64,000 nucleotides of DNA, taken from positions 3,224,001 to 3,288,000 of the forward strand of contig OX485806.1 of the NCBI GenBank assembly GCA_950295325.1. The letters are read 5' to 3'. Shown piece after piece: positions 37,246-49,190 of the stretch. Within the stretch, counting starts at the first letter, position 1; the number at the start of each line of letters is the position of its first letter. Source of the DNA: Polytrichum commune. Its lineage: Eukaryota; Streptophyta; Polytrichopsida; Polytrichales; Polytrichaceae. The translations under genes were made by a program, and so were the position numbers. The notes under the pieces are model-generated. The model had not been told where the DNA came from, did not search any database, and saw only the letters and a program-made list of their open reading frames with translations.

Positions 37246-37379
37246 TGAGGTTTCGTATACCTACGATTATATTTTACTCCATGAATTACATCAAAAACCT
37301 AACATTTCATTCAACTAAGGGTTGTTTTTACACGTGTCACTAGTCACCGCTCAAATACAATAACACAAAATCATGATTC

Positions 37380-37740
37380 ATGGTGGTTGTGGTTGGGAGT
37401 CTGAGACCATGACCGAGAGAAATCCATAATCTGCAAAGCAGACTTAGATCAAGATGTAGTGTTTTTTAATTAGCATCAAATTATAAGTGATTTGAAATTT
37501 TAGAATTTGGAGATAATGTTTGCCACAAATGTACATTTCTAAAAATAAGATTACATGTCACTTCCATGTCTTTGTCTCGTCTATTTTATGACTTGCCAAC
37601 TTGTGGTCGCTTTTATTTTTGGTGGTCTTGTGTAAATTGAAGTGGGACCACCGCTTGTTTCTCAACCAGTGAGAGATTTGGGGAATTAATGGTGATGGTT
37701 AGTGGACATTAGTGTAAAGCGACCCTGATGGGGTCCAACT
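37380..37740 (+). repeat. Repeat shared with 47540-48050
   Basis: CACTTCCATGTC, GTGGGACCACC, TTTCTCAACCA and TGAGAGA occur in the same order in both. The copy near 47.9 kb is of similar length. No coding content. Confidence 0.5.
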
Positions 37741-38020
37741 GCAATGAACACAAGTTTATCCTAAACTTATAGGCGAGTTGACTTTCATGTCTAGCCCATT
37801 GTTGGGTGTATGTTCACAACACCTACCATTAGGGAGGATGACAATGTTGATTCCTCTACAAAGTCTGACGATTGCTATTTAAAATCAAAACTAGCATATA
37901 AATGGGGGTCCCGTTCTTGGAAATAGCCTTTCCAGTTGAAAATGAATATGAACTAATAAAAAATTTACACATGCAAATTTTTGTTGCACCCCGGATGGTA
38001 GGTGTTGTGATACGGAATTA

Positions 38021-38076
38021 CCCCCCCCCCCCCCCAAAAAAACTAAAAAACTAAAAAACTAAAAAACTAAAAAAAT
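38021..38076. repeat. Run of 15 C followed by CTAAAAAA tandem repeat
   Basis: Poly(C) at 38021-38035 runs straight into four to five units of CTAAAAAA, giving an extreme change in base composition. Confidence 0.9.
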
Positions 38077-38272
38077 CCTCATCCACAATGGCATGTATAC
38101 ACAATACACGTGATTTGAGACACAAGGGGAAAAAAAATCGCATTTTCTTTGGGATCATTCGAATTAAGACGGTGGTGGTGATTGTGCATGGTTCGGGACT
38201 ACTTTCTAAGTATAGTTTTTGATGCTTTTCTTATAGATGCATCCCAAATTTCGGTTTTTTGGGGTTCGTAAC

Positions 38273-38301
38273 TTAAGAAAGGTTGGCCCGACCTTTCTTA
38301 A
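38273..38301. other. Short perfect hairpin
   Basis: An 11-bp stem (TTAAGAAAGGT and its complement) encloses a 7-base loop TGGCCCG. It may be chance or a residue of a foldback element. Confidence 0.6.
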
Positions 38302-38493
38302 TTCACCTCCGTGTGGCCACACCACACCATGAGTCGTGATGTGGTGTAGTGTACTAGTTGTGAGTCTACAATGTACATAAAAAAAAAATGGGATTGTGGA
38401 CTACTGCACATTTCCATGTAAAGTTTGGATTAAGATCTAGGATTTTGTGATGTTATTCAATGTTTTGGTCCAACATTTTAAAAGAATGGATAT

Positions 38494-38658
38494 CCATTTA
38501 GCACATGTTACTATTTGAGGTTACGCAATGCTACGATACTTTAGCAAGCAAAGTCATAATGTCTGAACATCTTATTGAACTTTCATTATTAAATATTGGA
38601 CTCACGAGTAAGACATTATTATATTGCGTAACTCCGAGTAGTAATCTGCACTAATTGG
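38494..38658. mobile_element. MITE of family B, 165 bp
   Basis: The inverted ends CC(A/T)(A/T)TTAG and GGAGTTACGCAAT-like arms extend about 36 bp each. It is the clearest copy of the family after 9219-9378. Confidence 0.65.
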
Positions 38659-38659
38659 G

Positions 38660-39640
38660 ATAATCAATCCAATACATAAGGTCTCGGCCATGGATGGGCG
38701 ACCCACCTCGACATTATTACCGAGATAAAGGGAGTGTAGTAAACACATGATCCCCATAAGTTTGTGTTAGGAGATTCATCTCAAGTGGATTATTCTAGTT
38801 TAATTTAGGACCTATGATGCTAATTCCATGGTCAAGTTGTCTAAATGGTGGTGGTGGTGGGGGGGGGGGAGGGGCTCAAAGAGGTGTGTGTCTAGCCCTA
38901 GCCATTGGTCTCACACCTTATGTTGCAATGACCTAGAAGTTGAAGCCCAAACAACAACAAGACCAATCAAGTATTCCTTTGTGTACCTCATAATTTTCAA
39001 ACCATGTCTATTCTCAAGGTTAAGGCTAAAATTAAAATTTTGAAATTAGTATGGAGAGGATGTGATGTTGGAATTGGGATTGCGAGATTTATGAATAATT
39101 GTTTCAATAAATATATGTAAAGGATAACGTTACCTACGTGGTTGGGCCAAAGCCTCCCATCGCGTCTCCAAAATTGTTACACAAGTTTAGTGAGCAAGGG
39201 GTTCATCACACCGGCCAGTTCTGACACCATCCATTCGCATCTCTACATGTAATAATGTGAAAAGTGATGGGCCAACATCTATTCCTCAACATAGTCCCCA
39301 ACAATTTCACAAATTTCATTTGGATCTATCTACCATGAAAAAACCTTCATACATAGGTAAAATTGCTGCAATATCAATTTGCTTTAGAATGGCTCAAACC
39401 AAAATAGTAACTTGGGCATACAAACATGATTGTCTCACCTTGAGATACCCTCCCCCTTGGTAGGTGTCACACAATTTTACTCTAAGTGCCAAGAAGATTC
39501 ACCAACGTTAATCCCTTACCGTTTCTAACATGGTATACACTAATTATGTAAATCTCTCTCTTTATACTAGATGATATGAAATCTTCATCAAACTCTTTCC
39601 AAGTTATTTCGTGTCCACGTGTTGAGATAGATAACCCTGA
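38660..39640. other. Intergenic, nothing recognised
   Basis: AT-rich sequence with a GGT microsatellite leading into 11 G near 38849-38869. The open frame at 39257-39463 shares sequence with 32277-32657, so both are probably repeat. Confidence 0.45.
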
Positions 39641-39905
39641 AAGACAACAAGATATCACTACTAACTAAATTGTCACATCAACATCTATATTCACATTGTA
39701 TAATTTCAAACCCATAAACCCCTAAACCCTAAACCCCTAACCTTGATTTCGCTCGGGTTGGTTGTATTTTGGGTCCTTTCTTCCAATCGAACTTTCAATT
39801 TGTGCCAAAAAAGAAGAAGAACAAATATAACCCTGAAACCCAACAAACTATCACTATCTACTAAAACGTTACATCAAAATCTATATTCACGTTATACAAT
39901 TTCAA
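39640..39905 (+). repeat. Direct repeat pair flanking telomere-like sequence and a retroposon piece
   Basis: About 70 bp at 39640-39710 recur at 39833-39905 (ATCACTA, ACATCA, TCTATATTCAC, ATTTCAAA). Between them are CCCTAAA-type plant telomere units (39711-39740) and a family G fragment (39740-39825, plus strand) ending CAATTTGTGCC plus an A/G-rich tail. Confidence 0.6.
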
Positions 39906-40330
39906 ATTACCACACGTATTCAAATGCCCATATTGGGCTTCAAAAGTAGTAAGGGGTTAATAGGGATGGGTCATGCATTTATGTGTTTCTTTTGCACCCT
40001 TGGCCCCACGGTGGGTCCCATTGTATATATATAAGTGTGGCTAAGCCAACTTTTTATGATGGGTTGGCCATGACCCTTTCCCCCCGCCATCATCACAAGC
40101 TTGTCACACGTGATCTCTTGAGGAAAAGGTTTCAATAACTTCTCTACTCTCTACACCATCTCGGCGTACTTCGCATTCAAGTGGATTGCTATTTAAACTT
40201 CGAGTCGGTTGGAATTGTACCCCTCGTTGCTTTTCGAATGGATTGCTTTGCATTAGATGTTGTAGGAACTCGGCGTTGCATTATCTTCAAGAAAACTTTG
40301 TCGTAGTTTGTTGCATTGCTCTATTCGGCT

Positions 40331-40713
40331 TTGTTGGGTTGTGGTGCACTTGAACTTCTTATTTTTGCAATGAAGGTTCTCTTTGATAAGGCTAATTGGC
40401 CCCTTTTTTGTTTTTGGTTTAGAGAATGTTTTGATATGAAGAAAGGTCCAAGTTTTGTTGGGTTGTGGTGCACTTTGAACTTCTTATTTTGCAATGAAGG
40501 TTCTCCTTGAGAAGGCTAATTGGCCCCATTTTTGTTTTTGGTTTAGAGAAAGTTTTGATATAAAGAAAAGGTCCAAGTTTTTTTGGGTTGTGGTGCACTT
40601 TGAACTTCTTATTCCGCAATGAAGGTTCTCTTTGATAAGGCTAATTGGCCTCTTTTTTGGTTTTGTTTTTGGGCTAGAGAAAGCTTTGATATGAAGAAAG
40701 GTCCAAGTTGCGT
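40331..40713 (+). repeat. Tandem array of three 124-bp units
   Basis: Units start at about 40336, 40460 and 40585, each with GGGTTGTGGTGCACTT, CAATGAAGGTTCTC, AAGGCTAATTGGCC and AAAGGTCCAAG. Differences are few, so the array is young or homogenised. Reading frames inside simply repeat with it. Confidence 0.92.
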
Positions 40714-42141
40714 TGGGAACTTGAGAGTAGTTATTGTCCTCACCATTCTCGTAGCAACTAAAGAAATGCGGATGTTATGCATTTATTTGTCTTAAGTGAA
40801 CGCCTATATTTGATTTAGTGTGTGGTCAGGTGATGATCAAGGAACAAACACCATAAAGATACGTGTTTAAAAGAGATTAGACAGTGTCTTTAAAAGGCAC
40901 ATCAATATTTATATTCACATTGTACAATATTGTATGAATGAGAGGCCCAAATCGGGCTCCAAAAACGAACGATTGTTGTTCTATAATTTATTTTCTTTCC
41001 TTTCTAGTAAATTGTGTCTTCATTGACTTTCTTACTACAAGTGGAAAGTCTTGCTATACCTCTAAAATTAGTTATAAAATGAAATCATTGCAAAATTATC
41101 ATCGATTGAAAGCGCATACTTATGTTAAAACTTTGAACCCCCCCCCCCCCAAAAGGATCTCATCTATATTATGTCATTATCCTAGAAAGTGAAGTAAAAT
41201 TCTTTCGAATTGGAATCGTGAGGCTTGTGAAGATTTTGAAAACTATGACCATAAGTTTAAGGTATAGGATGGTACTTGGTAGAAATGTAAAATAATTCTA
41301 AAAACCAAGCACTTAAAGTTTGAAACTAACGTAAGAATTGAAAAAAGATTGCCTGGGCATATAAGGCAACCGTTAGTATACACCTATGTTGGTGATAGGC
41401 AACGCTAAGTATGTGGGCCTTATCTCGTCACTATTCTTAATTGAAAACCTACATTTGAGTGGTAAATGTTAAGGCTCGTAGCTACAAAATAGACAACAAA
41501 TTGCATGTGTTATAATGAGTTTGGCCTATGTGTTGTTTGAGTATTAGCCACTCAAAGTTCACTACACTATTTATGGCATGTAATGTGGACTACACAAACA
41601 ATAAATTATTGACACTTAAAGCACCAAAGATTTTATTGTGGGTGCACACTATTTACGAACCCATCCTATATATAATCAGAGGTCTAAGAAACAAATCATA
41701 ATATATCCTTCACATCTCACTTGTTTCTCACAAACAAATAATTCATCTCACAAACGGAATTTTTCGTCTTCAGTACAAAACAACTAAAATTGTCCCTTGA
41801 TTTTTAAACAATCGTCGCAAAGGCCATGCAAAGATCAACTACATATCCCTTTATTAAAAAATGCATTCATGTCAAGTTTGGATGTTCTCTCTTGATGCTT
41901 GAGCTTAAGAACGGAGTTCCCGCTTTTCGGAAATTTGCATCCTCAATTGCTTTCAAGTGAAAAGAGTGAGAACGTAACTCGAGTAGCCCAATTTAAGTGA
42001 GCAATGGAGTACCTTGTGGCTTGGCCGCACCATTAATACCTTTAACCAATGCTAAGGAGTGTTGGGGAGAATTGTTAGGTTTATTAGTGTCGACTTGAAT
42101 TTGTGTGGCCACAATACCAATTCACATACTAGCCACATAAT
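40714..42141. other. Intergenic, nothing recognised
   Basis: AT-rich non-coding sequence with a run of 13 C at 41138-41150. Confidence 0.5.
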
Positions 42142-42144
42142 TAA

Positions 42145-42643
42145 AGGCCACTTCACACACGAGACTGAGTGCCCGTGACCGTTGCACTTAAAGCATTCTC
42201 ATTGGTGGAAAAGGCGGAGCCGGTCCAAGTTCACTTCACACCATGCTTGAGGGACCAATGGAGTATGTGAATGCAAGATGGATGTAAAGTCTACATGGAT
42301 TCCTACATGGCATCGAATGGATCATGTTTCATGGTCACTTGAACTATTTTCAAAAACCACCTCTTGGAGGTAGGTCTAACACAAAATCGGGAGACCATGG
42401 CACTCCAAATGCTCACAACCGTTGGTTTATTCTATTTAATCATGTGTGAGGACCTGCATGAATAGAAATTCATTGAAATACCATTTGGTTGAGGGCCCGG
42501 TCACATATGACTTGACACTACGCTTGAGAACATGTGACCACAATACATGATTTTGGAGGTGTCTTAGGACGGCCTTTGGACACTTTCTTTTGGGCTCTCA
42601 CAATTTCACGGTCATGGCTCTAGGCTCATGTTTGAAGTGGCCC
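42145..42643 (-). mobile_element. PIF/Harbinger-like MITE, 499 bp, TAA duplication
   Basis: The ends (A/G)GGCCACTTCACACACGAG and complement are terminal inverted repeats, flanked by TAA at 42142-42144 and 42644-42646. The interior is an inverted relative of 60672-61251. CCACCTCTTGGAGGTGGG-like and GGTCCAAGTTCACTTC words identify the family. Confidence 0.75.
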
Positions 42644-42646
42644 TAA

Positions 42647-44794
42647 CACAACCACTCTAGTTCAATTTAAATCCTCCTCTCATGGATGGTTAAGGAGAGA
42701 ACTTGAAGACGAGGTCAATAGGCCGGTGAGTTAAGTGCATTCACAAAATTCTAGTTAACGTAACAAACGTAGATGCCAACCGGCGGTGTGGTCGGAATCA
42801 AAATTAATTATCCTTAGCTAATGCAAGCTCTAGCAAAGACCAATGTGTTCACATCGATTTCAAGTGTCATGTCCTATTCATGCATACCACACCGAATCTT
42901 AAAAAAACCCTTTAAAAAAAATGAAAAATGAAAAAATGAGAATCAAAGATGGTGGTGTCATGTAAAGCATCGTCCGTGCCACAAGAAGCATGAGGAATGA
43001 GGGTGTGGGAGGACGGTACCCATCGGCCAACCTCCGTACCAACCTCGGACATTTCTTGTGGCCACGTTCCTCAATGACTAGTAACACTTACCCTCAAAAG
43101 AACTAGGGACACTCAAATGTGCAATGATGTTGCCTTTTTACCCTTATCACTATATTCATTAATCAAAGACTTTGGAAAATCTCAAAATAAATGTAAATGG
43201 TTTGATATCTGGTTCAATTTCTTATTGTGATGACAAGTATTTGTGCCAAATTGGTTTCTGCCGCCCATACAAATTGCTTTATGAAGTCACATTGAATATA
43301 TTTTGTGTTTTTTTTGTTCGTTATTTGAAAACTATGTCCATAGATAGTCTCAAAATAATGAAAAAATCTCCAATTACTGAATATAGTGATGCTTGGAAAG
43401 CACCATGGGTCAAAATAACATAACCAAACTTATAACGTTGTTTACACCAATGTAGCAACAACATTAATTAAAGAATAGTTTGTATTTCTTTTATTATGGT
43501 TGAAAAACATTCAAAGTAGTGTGGAATGTCGATAAATGAGTGCGAGACAACCGAATTGCACATATTAGTGTACACCTTTCACAACTATTACAGGGACCCA
43601 CTAGAATTGAGGGATACCAAGATAAATGTGGTCAATAGAACTCTGCTTAGCCCATGCCACTTTTTGAGCATGCGTTGTCATATGTTCACAACTCGGAATG
43701 TGTTTTCTTCATGCAACATACATTATTGTGGGTTTTCTAAAAGCGAGAATTTTATTATACCCAAAATATAAGATTTATGTGCATGAATATTGATAGTTCA
43801 TTGTTTTAAAGTGAAGCTTATTTCAATCCACACATCAATTATAAAATAAAAATATTGGTTGTGGTGTTGCCGTTGCCCCACCGTTTCCCATAGAAAGGTG
43901 GGGGACCATGTTAAAGTGATGTGTCATTTGCACATGTGGTTTTGTATATATACATGTCTTGGATGCATGTAGACCCTACTCTTAAAGCATGAGAGTTGTT
44001 GTGAATAAAACACCTTTGTCCCAATGCTCTAGGCTACATTTGTATGTAAGCCCAATGTCTTGTTTTAAAGAACTCACTCAATTGTATTTAGGTAGATGCT
44101 AATAGTATTGTTCACCATATTATATTATATTGCGCATTCTGGTTTCACAAAAAGGCATACAATCTCATATTCCTATGCGTGAAATACAGTAGTAGGCAAT
44201 TAACCCCTAAAATTTGACACATACATTTTTGTTTGAATGAGAAATTTTGAAAGATGTAATATAGAAACTCAATTTGTTTCAAAAACATTGTGTGGTGATA
44301 AGAGGCATACATGTATGTTGTTCTCTACTTATCATATTGATTTTAGATCACCAATTATTCCCCTCGAGGAATTCTCCTTACATCACAAGTGTGCTAAAAA
44401 CTTTGAGTGCGATTGGTAAATATGTTTTATTTGTTGGATGCATTGGAACATGAAAAATTGTTGAAAAACAATGGTTCCATTTGCTCATATGTCCACCATT
44501 GTTCAAACAACAAAAGTTGTATGAAAAAGATTTCTATGATACCTAGACGTTCATTATGTCCTAAAGTCTCTTTTGAATGCTTTGAACTTTTATAATTTAG
44601 AGGAACTTCACATGACATCATGATTGTGCGAGTTTTGAAGTAAAGACTACGTTCCTTATTAATTATCTGTCACCAACACAACACTTGAAATTTGATGTTC
44701 TAGGCCCAAGATGTTGCCTACCAAGATGCCCTTAAAGAATTCGATTCGATTTGGGGGAGTCAAAGGTCTTATTGTGACCCAAAGCAACTTAGTG
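42647..44794. other. Intergenic, nothing recognised
   Basis: AT-rich sequence. A frame of 83 codons at 43172-43423 has no recognisable motif and no coding bias I can defend. Confidence 0.45.
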
Positions 44795-44938
44795 CTCACT
44801 TGGAAGGTTAGACCTCAGATGGGCATAATTTTTTGATTTCCCCTCAGGTTACGCTAGTTCCCCCAAAGCGGTTGTGTCTAGGGTTCCTTTATTGCAATTG
44901 AATTTTCAATTCGTGCCAAAAATAAATATAAATAAAGA
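44795..44938 (+). mobile_element. Retroposon family G, plus-strand copy
   Basis: ACTTGGAAGGTTAGACCTC, GATGGGCATAATTT, TTGATTTCCCCTCAGGTT and CAATTGAATTTTCAATTC lead into an AAATA-rich tail. This copy gives the family's orientation. Confidence 0.65.
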
Positions 44939-45741
44939 CAAACGCATAATCGTTTACGATAATGCAATACCATATACTCTTTGAAAGTAAATAAGGGATA
45001 TGTAAAATATTTTGTTACGGTTTCACCTATGAGTTGGACAAACATACCCATCACGAGATAGTGCAATATGCCAAAAACATATTCTTTGAGGCTCTAAGGT
45101 ATTGTGCACCTATTACGCACATTGCATCTAAAATGAACACGATCTACGAGGATCCTAGATTCTATATGTGAGATGGAACCCAATCCTAGATTGTGTGCAT
45201 CTTAGGTAGGGGTCCACCATAAGTGCACATATCTTATGACGTGATGGAACCAACTACCTTACAATCGTACTAAACCAAATCCCATCCACCATGATATTGT
45301 TATAGTGGCTTACCATAGAGGGCTCTTTATTCCAACAACAACAAAATAACAAGCTTTCTCTTAGGATCATGCCACGTGTCATACGTACATTGGTTGTGAC
45401 CCACTTGGAAACCCATGTGGAAATGGCATTATGGCATGATGTGAAAATAGAGTATGGTATGCTTTGGGCTTTCCAATAGCATTTGTGGTCCTAGGTCCAA
45501 GTAGCCCCAAACTCTATGACCTTCACTATCATTGCCCGAAAAGATATGTGAAGTTGAAGTTTGATACTCTGAGTTACAAGGAGTACATTCCATCGTGAGG
45601 ACACCGATTTATTTTTTTTAAATTCATTTGGTTTGGTTTGAAAAAATTATAGTACTTTGTGATTTTATGTAGAGCAAGCAAAGTTAAGTTTGAACCAAAC
45701 AAAATGGGCATCTAATGGAGATCTAAATATAGGAATCAAAC
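44939..45741. other. Intergenic, nothing recognised
   Basis: AT-rich non-coding sequence between the retroposon copy and the pogo-like element. Confidence 0.5.
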
Positions 45742-45743
45742 TA

Positions 45744-46397
45744 CAGTAATCTGCCACTTAAGTACGCACCCACTTTAATTGCGCATCCCGGTTAATTGTG
45801 AATTTTTTTTGACAAAAATCAAGGTTTATACTTTGTTGTTTGAACATGTCATGGAGAGTCATTTGCCGTGAATGCATGAATTTTTAACGCTTGACATTAG
45901 ATGTCAGTTTGTTAATGTTCTAGTGGAAGTCCTCAATGATTATTGCAGTTCATCATACATATGTCCAACTTCCGTTTGAACATTGGAGCAAAGCAATCGG
46001 TCGTCGATGTCGAGGACAATGTTATGTAGAGCTTCAAAGCCTTTGAAGTTGGTAGCACTTCCATACTCAACAAATGTCTTGACATGTTGGATTTTGTCAT
46101 CGATAAGTGGTTCTCCATCAATTCGCATCGTGTCCAAAACTTTCCAAATGGCACCTTCATTGACTTCGTACTCCTGCCCCAACGCTCGCTTGCTCGGTGC
46201 GTTTGGCTTGCTCAACTTTGCAATGATCTCACATCGTTGGGCTTCAATCAAGCAGGTTGCCTCAGGTATCATCCGTTTTCTGTGTGATTCATCGAACCAG
46301 AGGGTCTAGAAAGCAATATGAGTAAAGTACACACCTACCAACTAAGCGCGCACCAACAACTCCAGTTCAAAGTGCGTACTTAAGCGGGAGATTATTG
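45744..46397 (-). mobile_element. pogo/Tigger-like element, internally deleted, TA flanks
   Basis: The terminal inverted repeats CA(G/A)TAATCT(G/C)CC(A/G)CTTAAG continue with TACGCAC and are flanked by TA at 45742-45743 and 46398-46399. CA ends and a TA target are typical of pogo-type elements of the Tc1/mariner superfamily. At 654 bp it cannot encode a whole transposase. Confidence 0.8.
45940..46309 (-). pseudogene. Truncated pogo-like transposase with psq/CENP-B-type helix-turn-helix
   Basis: The frame includes EAQRCEIIAKL, KPNAPSKRALGQEY and EVNEGAIWKVL, the pattern of the N-terminal DNA-binding helix-turn-helix of Tigger and CENP-B-like proteins. The remaining residues are acidic, like the family's C-terminus (GFEALHNIVLDIDD). 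The catalytic DDE core is absent, so it looks like a fusion of both ends by internal deletion. It might make a small DNA-binding protein if expressed. Confidence 0.6.
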
Positions 46398-46549
46398 TAC
46401 AACATTGAATCAATGTTTATCAAACATAAATGTGAAATTATGATTTTTTGTTGCGAACTTTTAGGGTTCCAGAACATGAAAGGTTGAAATAATGTAGTAA
46501 ATCAATGTTGGATGAATCAATAATTAAACACTCGAGTTATATGTGAAGT

Positions 46550-46935
46550 ACAAAAGATGAAACCATGGGTTTACTCCCAAACCTCGAGTTCATGAAAATC
46601 ACCACAAGGTCACCCAAGTTTTAATTTTTTAATTTTTAATTTTTTTTTTTCTTAGATTGTCTTACACAAAAGGAGGTGTTGGGATATCAAAAACCATATT
46701 TCTAGCTTGTCCTACTAGGATGGGTGGGCCAACCAGCCTTGCACATGCGCAATGTAAGATCCTAAAATCCTCTCAAAGTGTTTTAGGTGGAAAGAGGAGG
46801 TCTAAAAGTTTCACCCAACTTTCAAAATAGGCTCCAATATACGACAAAACTAATGAGCTCTCAATGAAGAATGATCAAACCCACGGTTTCGTCCCACTTT
46901 GAGGGACTTTACAAATAACTCTATTGACCTCACTA
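46550..46935 (+). repeat. Dispersed repeat E, second-half copy
   Basis: It aligns with 33930-34340: GAAACCATGGG, TTCTAGCTTGTC, TACTAGGA, GATGGGTGGGCCAA and GATCAAACCCACGGTT. Confidence 0.55.
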
Positions 46936-47263
46936 TGGAGTCAAGAAATATATGTATCAAAAATAGTACGTATCATGTTGTCATCTCAAAATGCAAATGG
47001 CTAACATTCAATGTTGAGTTAGTATCTTTTTTAATTGATACGTACTATCGAAAGACACAATGGAATGTTCCTTAGAAAGCTTGGCAAATGGTGTGGTGCA
47101 ATTGACGTTTAGCACTAAAGACCTCGTGCCATGGGGGGTTTCACCAATGTCCATTAGAAAACATTGTGCAATGAAAGATTAGGTCATTCTCAATGTTTTA
47201 AAGCAAAAGTAAATATTTTCAAAGAAAGAGGCAATAGAACGACACTCTTGTAACAACATTGAT

Positions 47264-47443
47264 GGTATTTAGTGTCACTACATTCAAGCTTACGCTAATT
47301 TATTGAGAAGGACTAATTTGTCATGTTTGGTTCATCTATGTTCTATAATGTATCGATAACCTATCCAAATGTCAATAGTAAAAAAGGGTTTCTAGATTAT
47401 TGAGTTATAAATTGTGTAATTTCAAGTAGTAGTTTTACATTGG
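47264..47443. mobile_element. MITE of family B, 180 bp, worn
   Basis: The left arm GGTATTTAGTGTCACTACATT and the right arm (AATTTCAAGTAGTAG to ATTGGATA) are imperfect inverted repeats related to 9219-9378. Confidence 0.5.
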
Positions 47444-47539
47444 ATACTATTTAAAATGTATAAAAGGCTTCTCTGATTATGTAGAACAAACTCATAACAT
47501 CATGTCAACATAGAATATGAGGGTTGTTGTACACCTATG

Positions 47540-48050
47540 ACCAAGGGCCGTGAAATATATGATTTGGAAATTTCTTGTGGTCATAGTTTGTGGTCCCATG
47601 ACTACACGAAATCCACATCACTTTTGTTGAAGCCTTGGTCATGGGACATAGTGTCAAAGGGACTTCGACCAAACTGAAGTGTTTTGTGTAGGTCAAAGGT
47701 TAAACATTGTTTTAAATAGGGGTATAAAAAGACAATACTAAAGTATATATTCTTACAAATTTGTTTCAAGACATGATCACCTTCATTTTCGGGTAAGAAA
47801 ATGTACTTGGGTTTTATGCCGCAAAGTCTACGTGCCAACCCATATTTGGACATGTGGGAATCCATGTCACTTCCATGTCATTTTCTCATCCAACTTTGTT
47901 TTTAATGATTGTTGTCATTATTCCTTGTGGTGACCTTATGTGAAGCAATGTGGGACCACCAATCATTTCTCAACCAATGAGAGAATATAGAAAACACAGG
48001 TCATGGTCCTTGACTCCTTGGTCCCTATTGTAGTGTTAACATGGCCCGAG
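47540..48050 (+). repeat. Repeat shared with 37380-37740
   Basis: Ordered matches include CACTTCCATGTCATTT, TGTGGGACCACC and TTTCTCAACCA(A/G)TGAGAGA. The copies are separated by about 10 kb in the same orientation. Confidence 0.5.
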
Positions 48051-48208
48051 GTAAAGGTATCAATTGAGTCCTTCACCTCCATGGTATCTTCACTAAGGTT
48101 ATTTCTTGATGTTGAGGTTCAAACATAATTTGCATAATGACATTAAATACTATTCATGTTAAGTGTTTCAATTGAATGTGATGAATGCCTCCACTACATA
48201 TACAAACT

Positions 48209-49070
48209 ACCATAGCATCATAGTTGATTCGTGCAAAAATAATACCCAAATAAAAAACCGAAAAAATCGGAACATATAAACCCAATCAAATGAATAAGTG
48301 AAAAAATCATATTAGGAAAAAAACTAATTAAAGGAAATTTTGGACTCTTCTAAGCTCCAATCACGTCAATGCGCCATAAGGGGCTACATGCTAACGCGTT
48401 AATGCCTCGACGCCTTGCTCATACCAGGGCCACACCAAAAACCCCAGCAGCTCCAGTAGACATAAACACCAGCCCTACGTATTCTCCGGGAATACATGGT
48501 TGGGATTTCAGATGGCCGGAGCTACTAGAGTGGCTGGAAGAAGGCGGATAGCCTGCAACCAGCAACTCCAGCCATCTGAAATCCCAGCCATGTATTCCCG
48601 GAGAATACGTAGGGTTGGTGTTTCTGGCTGGGCCTACCGGTGTGGCCCTGGTATCACTCAAAGCGGCAAACTCTCTTTCTATATCCATCTCCCTCTCCTT
48701 CTTGGTAATAGGGATAAAAGCAAAATCAACCCATCGTTGTTTTGGTGTCATTTCTAACACTCTTCTCACACATGTCAAAGTGCAAATACATACAAATGAC
48801 CTGACACATACATTGTGCAAAGACAAACAAGAGCCACACTAAGTAAGGTTAAGGTGGATACTTAGGTTTAAGGCCAAGAAGCCGCCACGAATGAATGAAA
48901 AAAACAACAACCTACTTCCAGTATTGCTGGACCTTACCAAAACAAATGAATCAAATATTCTTAAATCATAGGACTAACGAACTTTCATAGATTGTATTTT
49001 TAGTTGACGAACCTTATTTTTCAAAAAAAAAATCGTTTTGAGGTGCACAAACTAGCTATGGTGCTATGGT
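48209..49070. mobile_element. TIR element carrying a GC-rich inverted duplication
   Basis: Ends ACCATAGCATCATAG and complement form terminal inverted repeats of about 28 bp. Total length is 862 bp. The flanks join without it in the related sequence near 24010. No clear target duplication is seen. The interior at 48409-48668 is GC-rich and gene-like, unlike the AT-rich remainder, suggesting captured host sequence. Confidence 0.6.
48409..48668. repeat. Inverted duplication with arms of about 115 bp
   Basis: The left arm (48409-48535) and right arm (48555-48668) are close reverse complements with a loop of about 20 bases and one 12-base length difference. Both arms, read toward the loop, can encode TRATP and then PTYSPGIHGWDFRW. 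The minus frame continues upstream (48670-48770) as KKEREMDIEREFAAL. I do not recognise the protein. Confidence 0.75.
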
Positions 49071-49190
49071 GTACATCATATATGAAATAATCCTTGATTA
49101 GATATGACATCCACTTTCACTTTCCAAAAAGAAAGTCCTTGAACATTTTTCTATTCATACTATCATGTAACTCAACAAGTGTATTGAACA

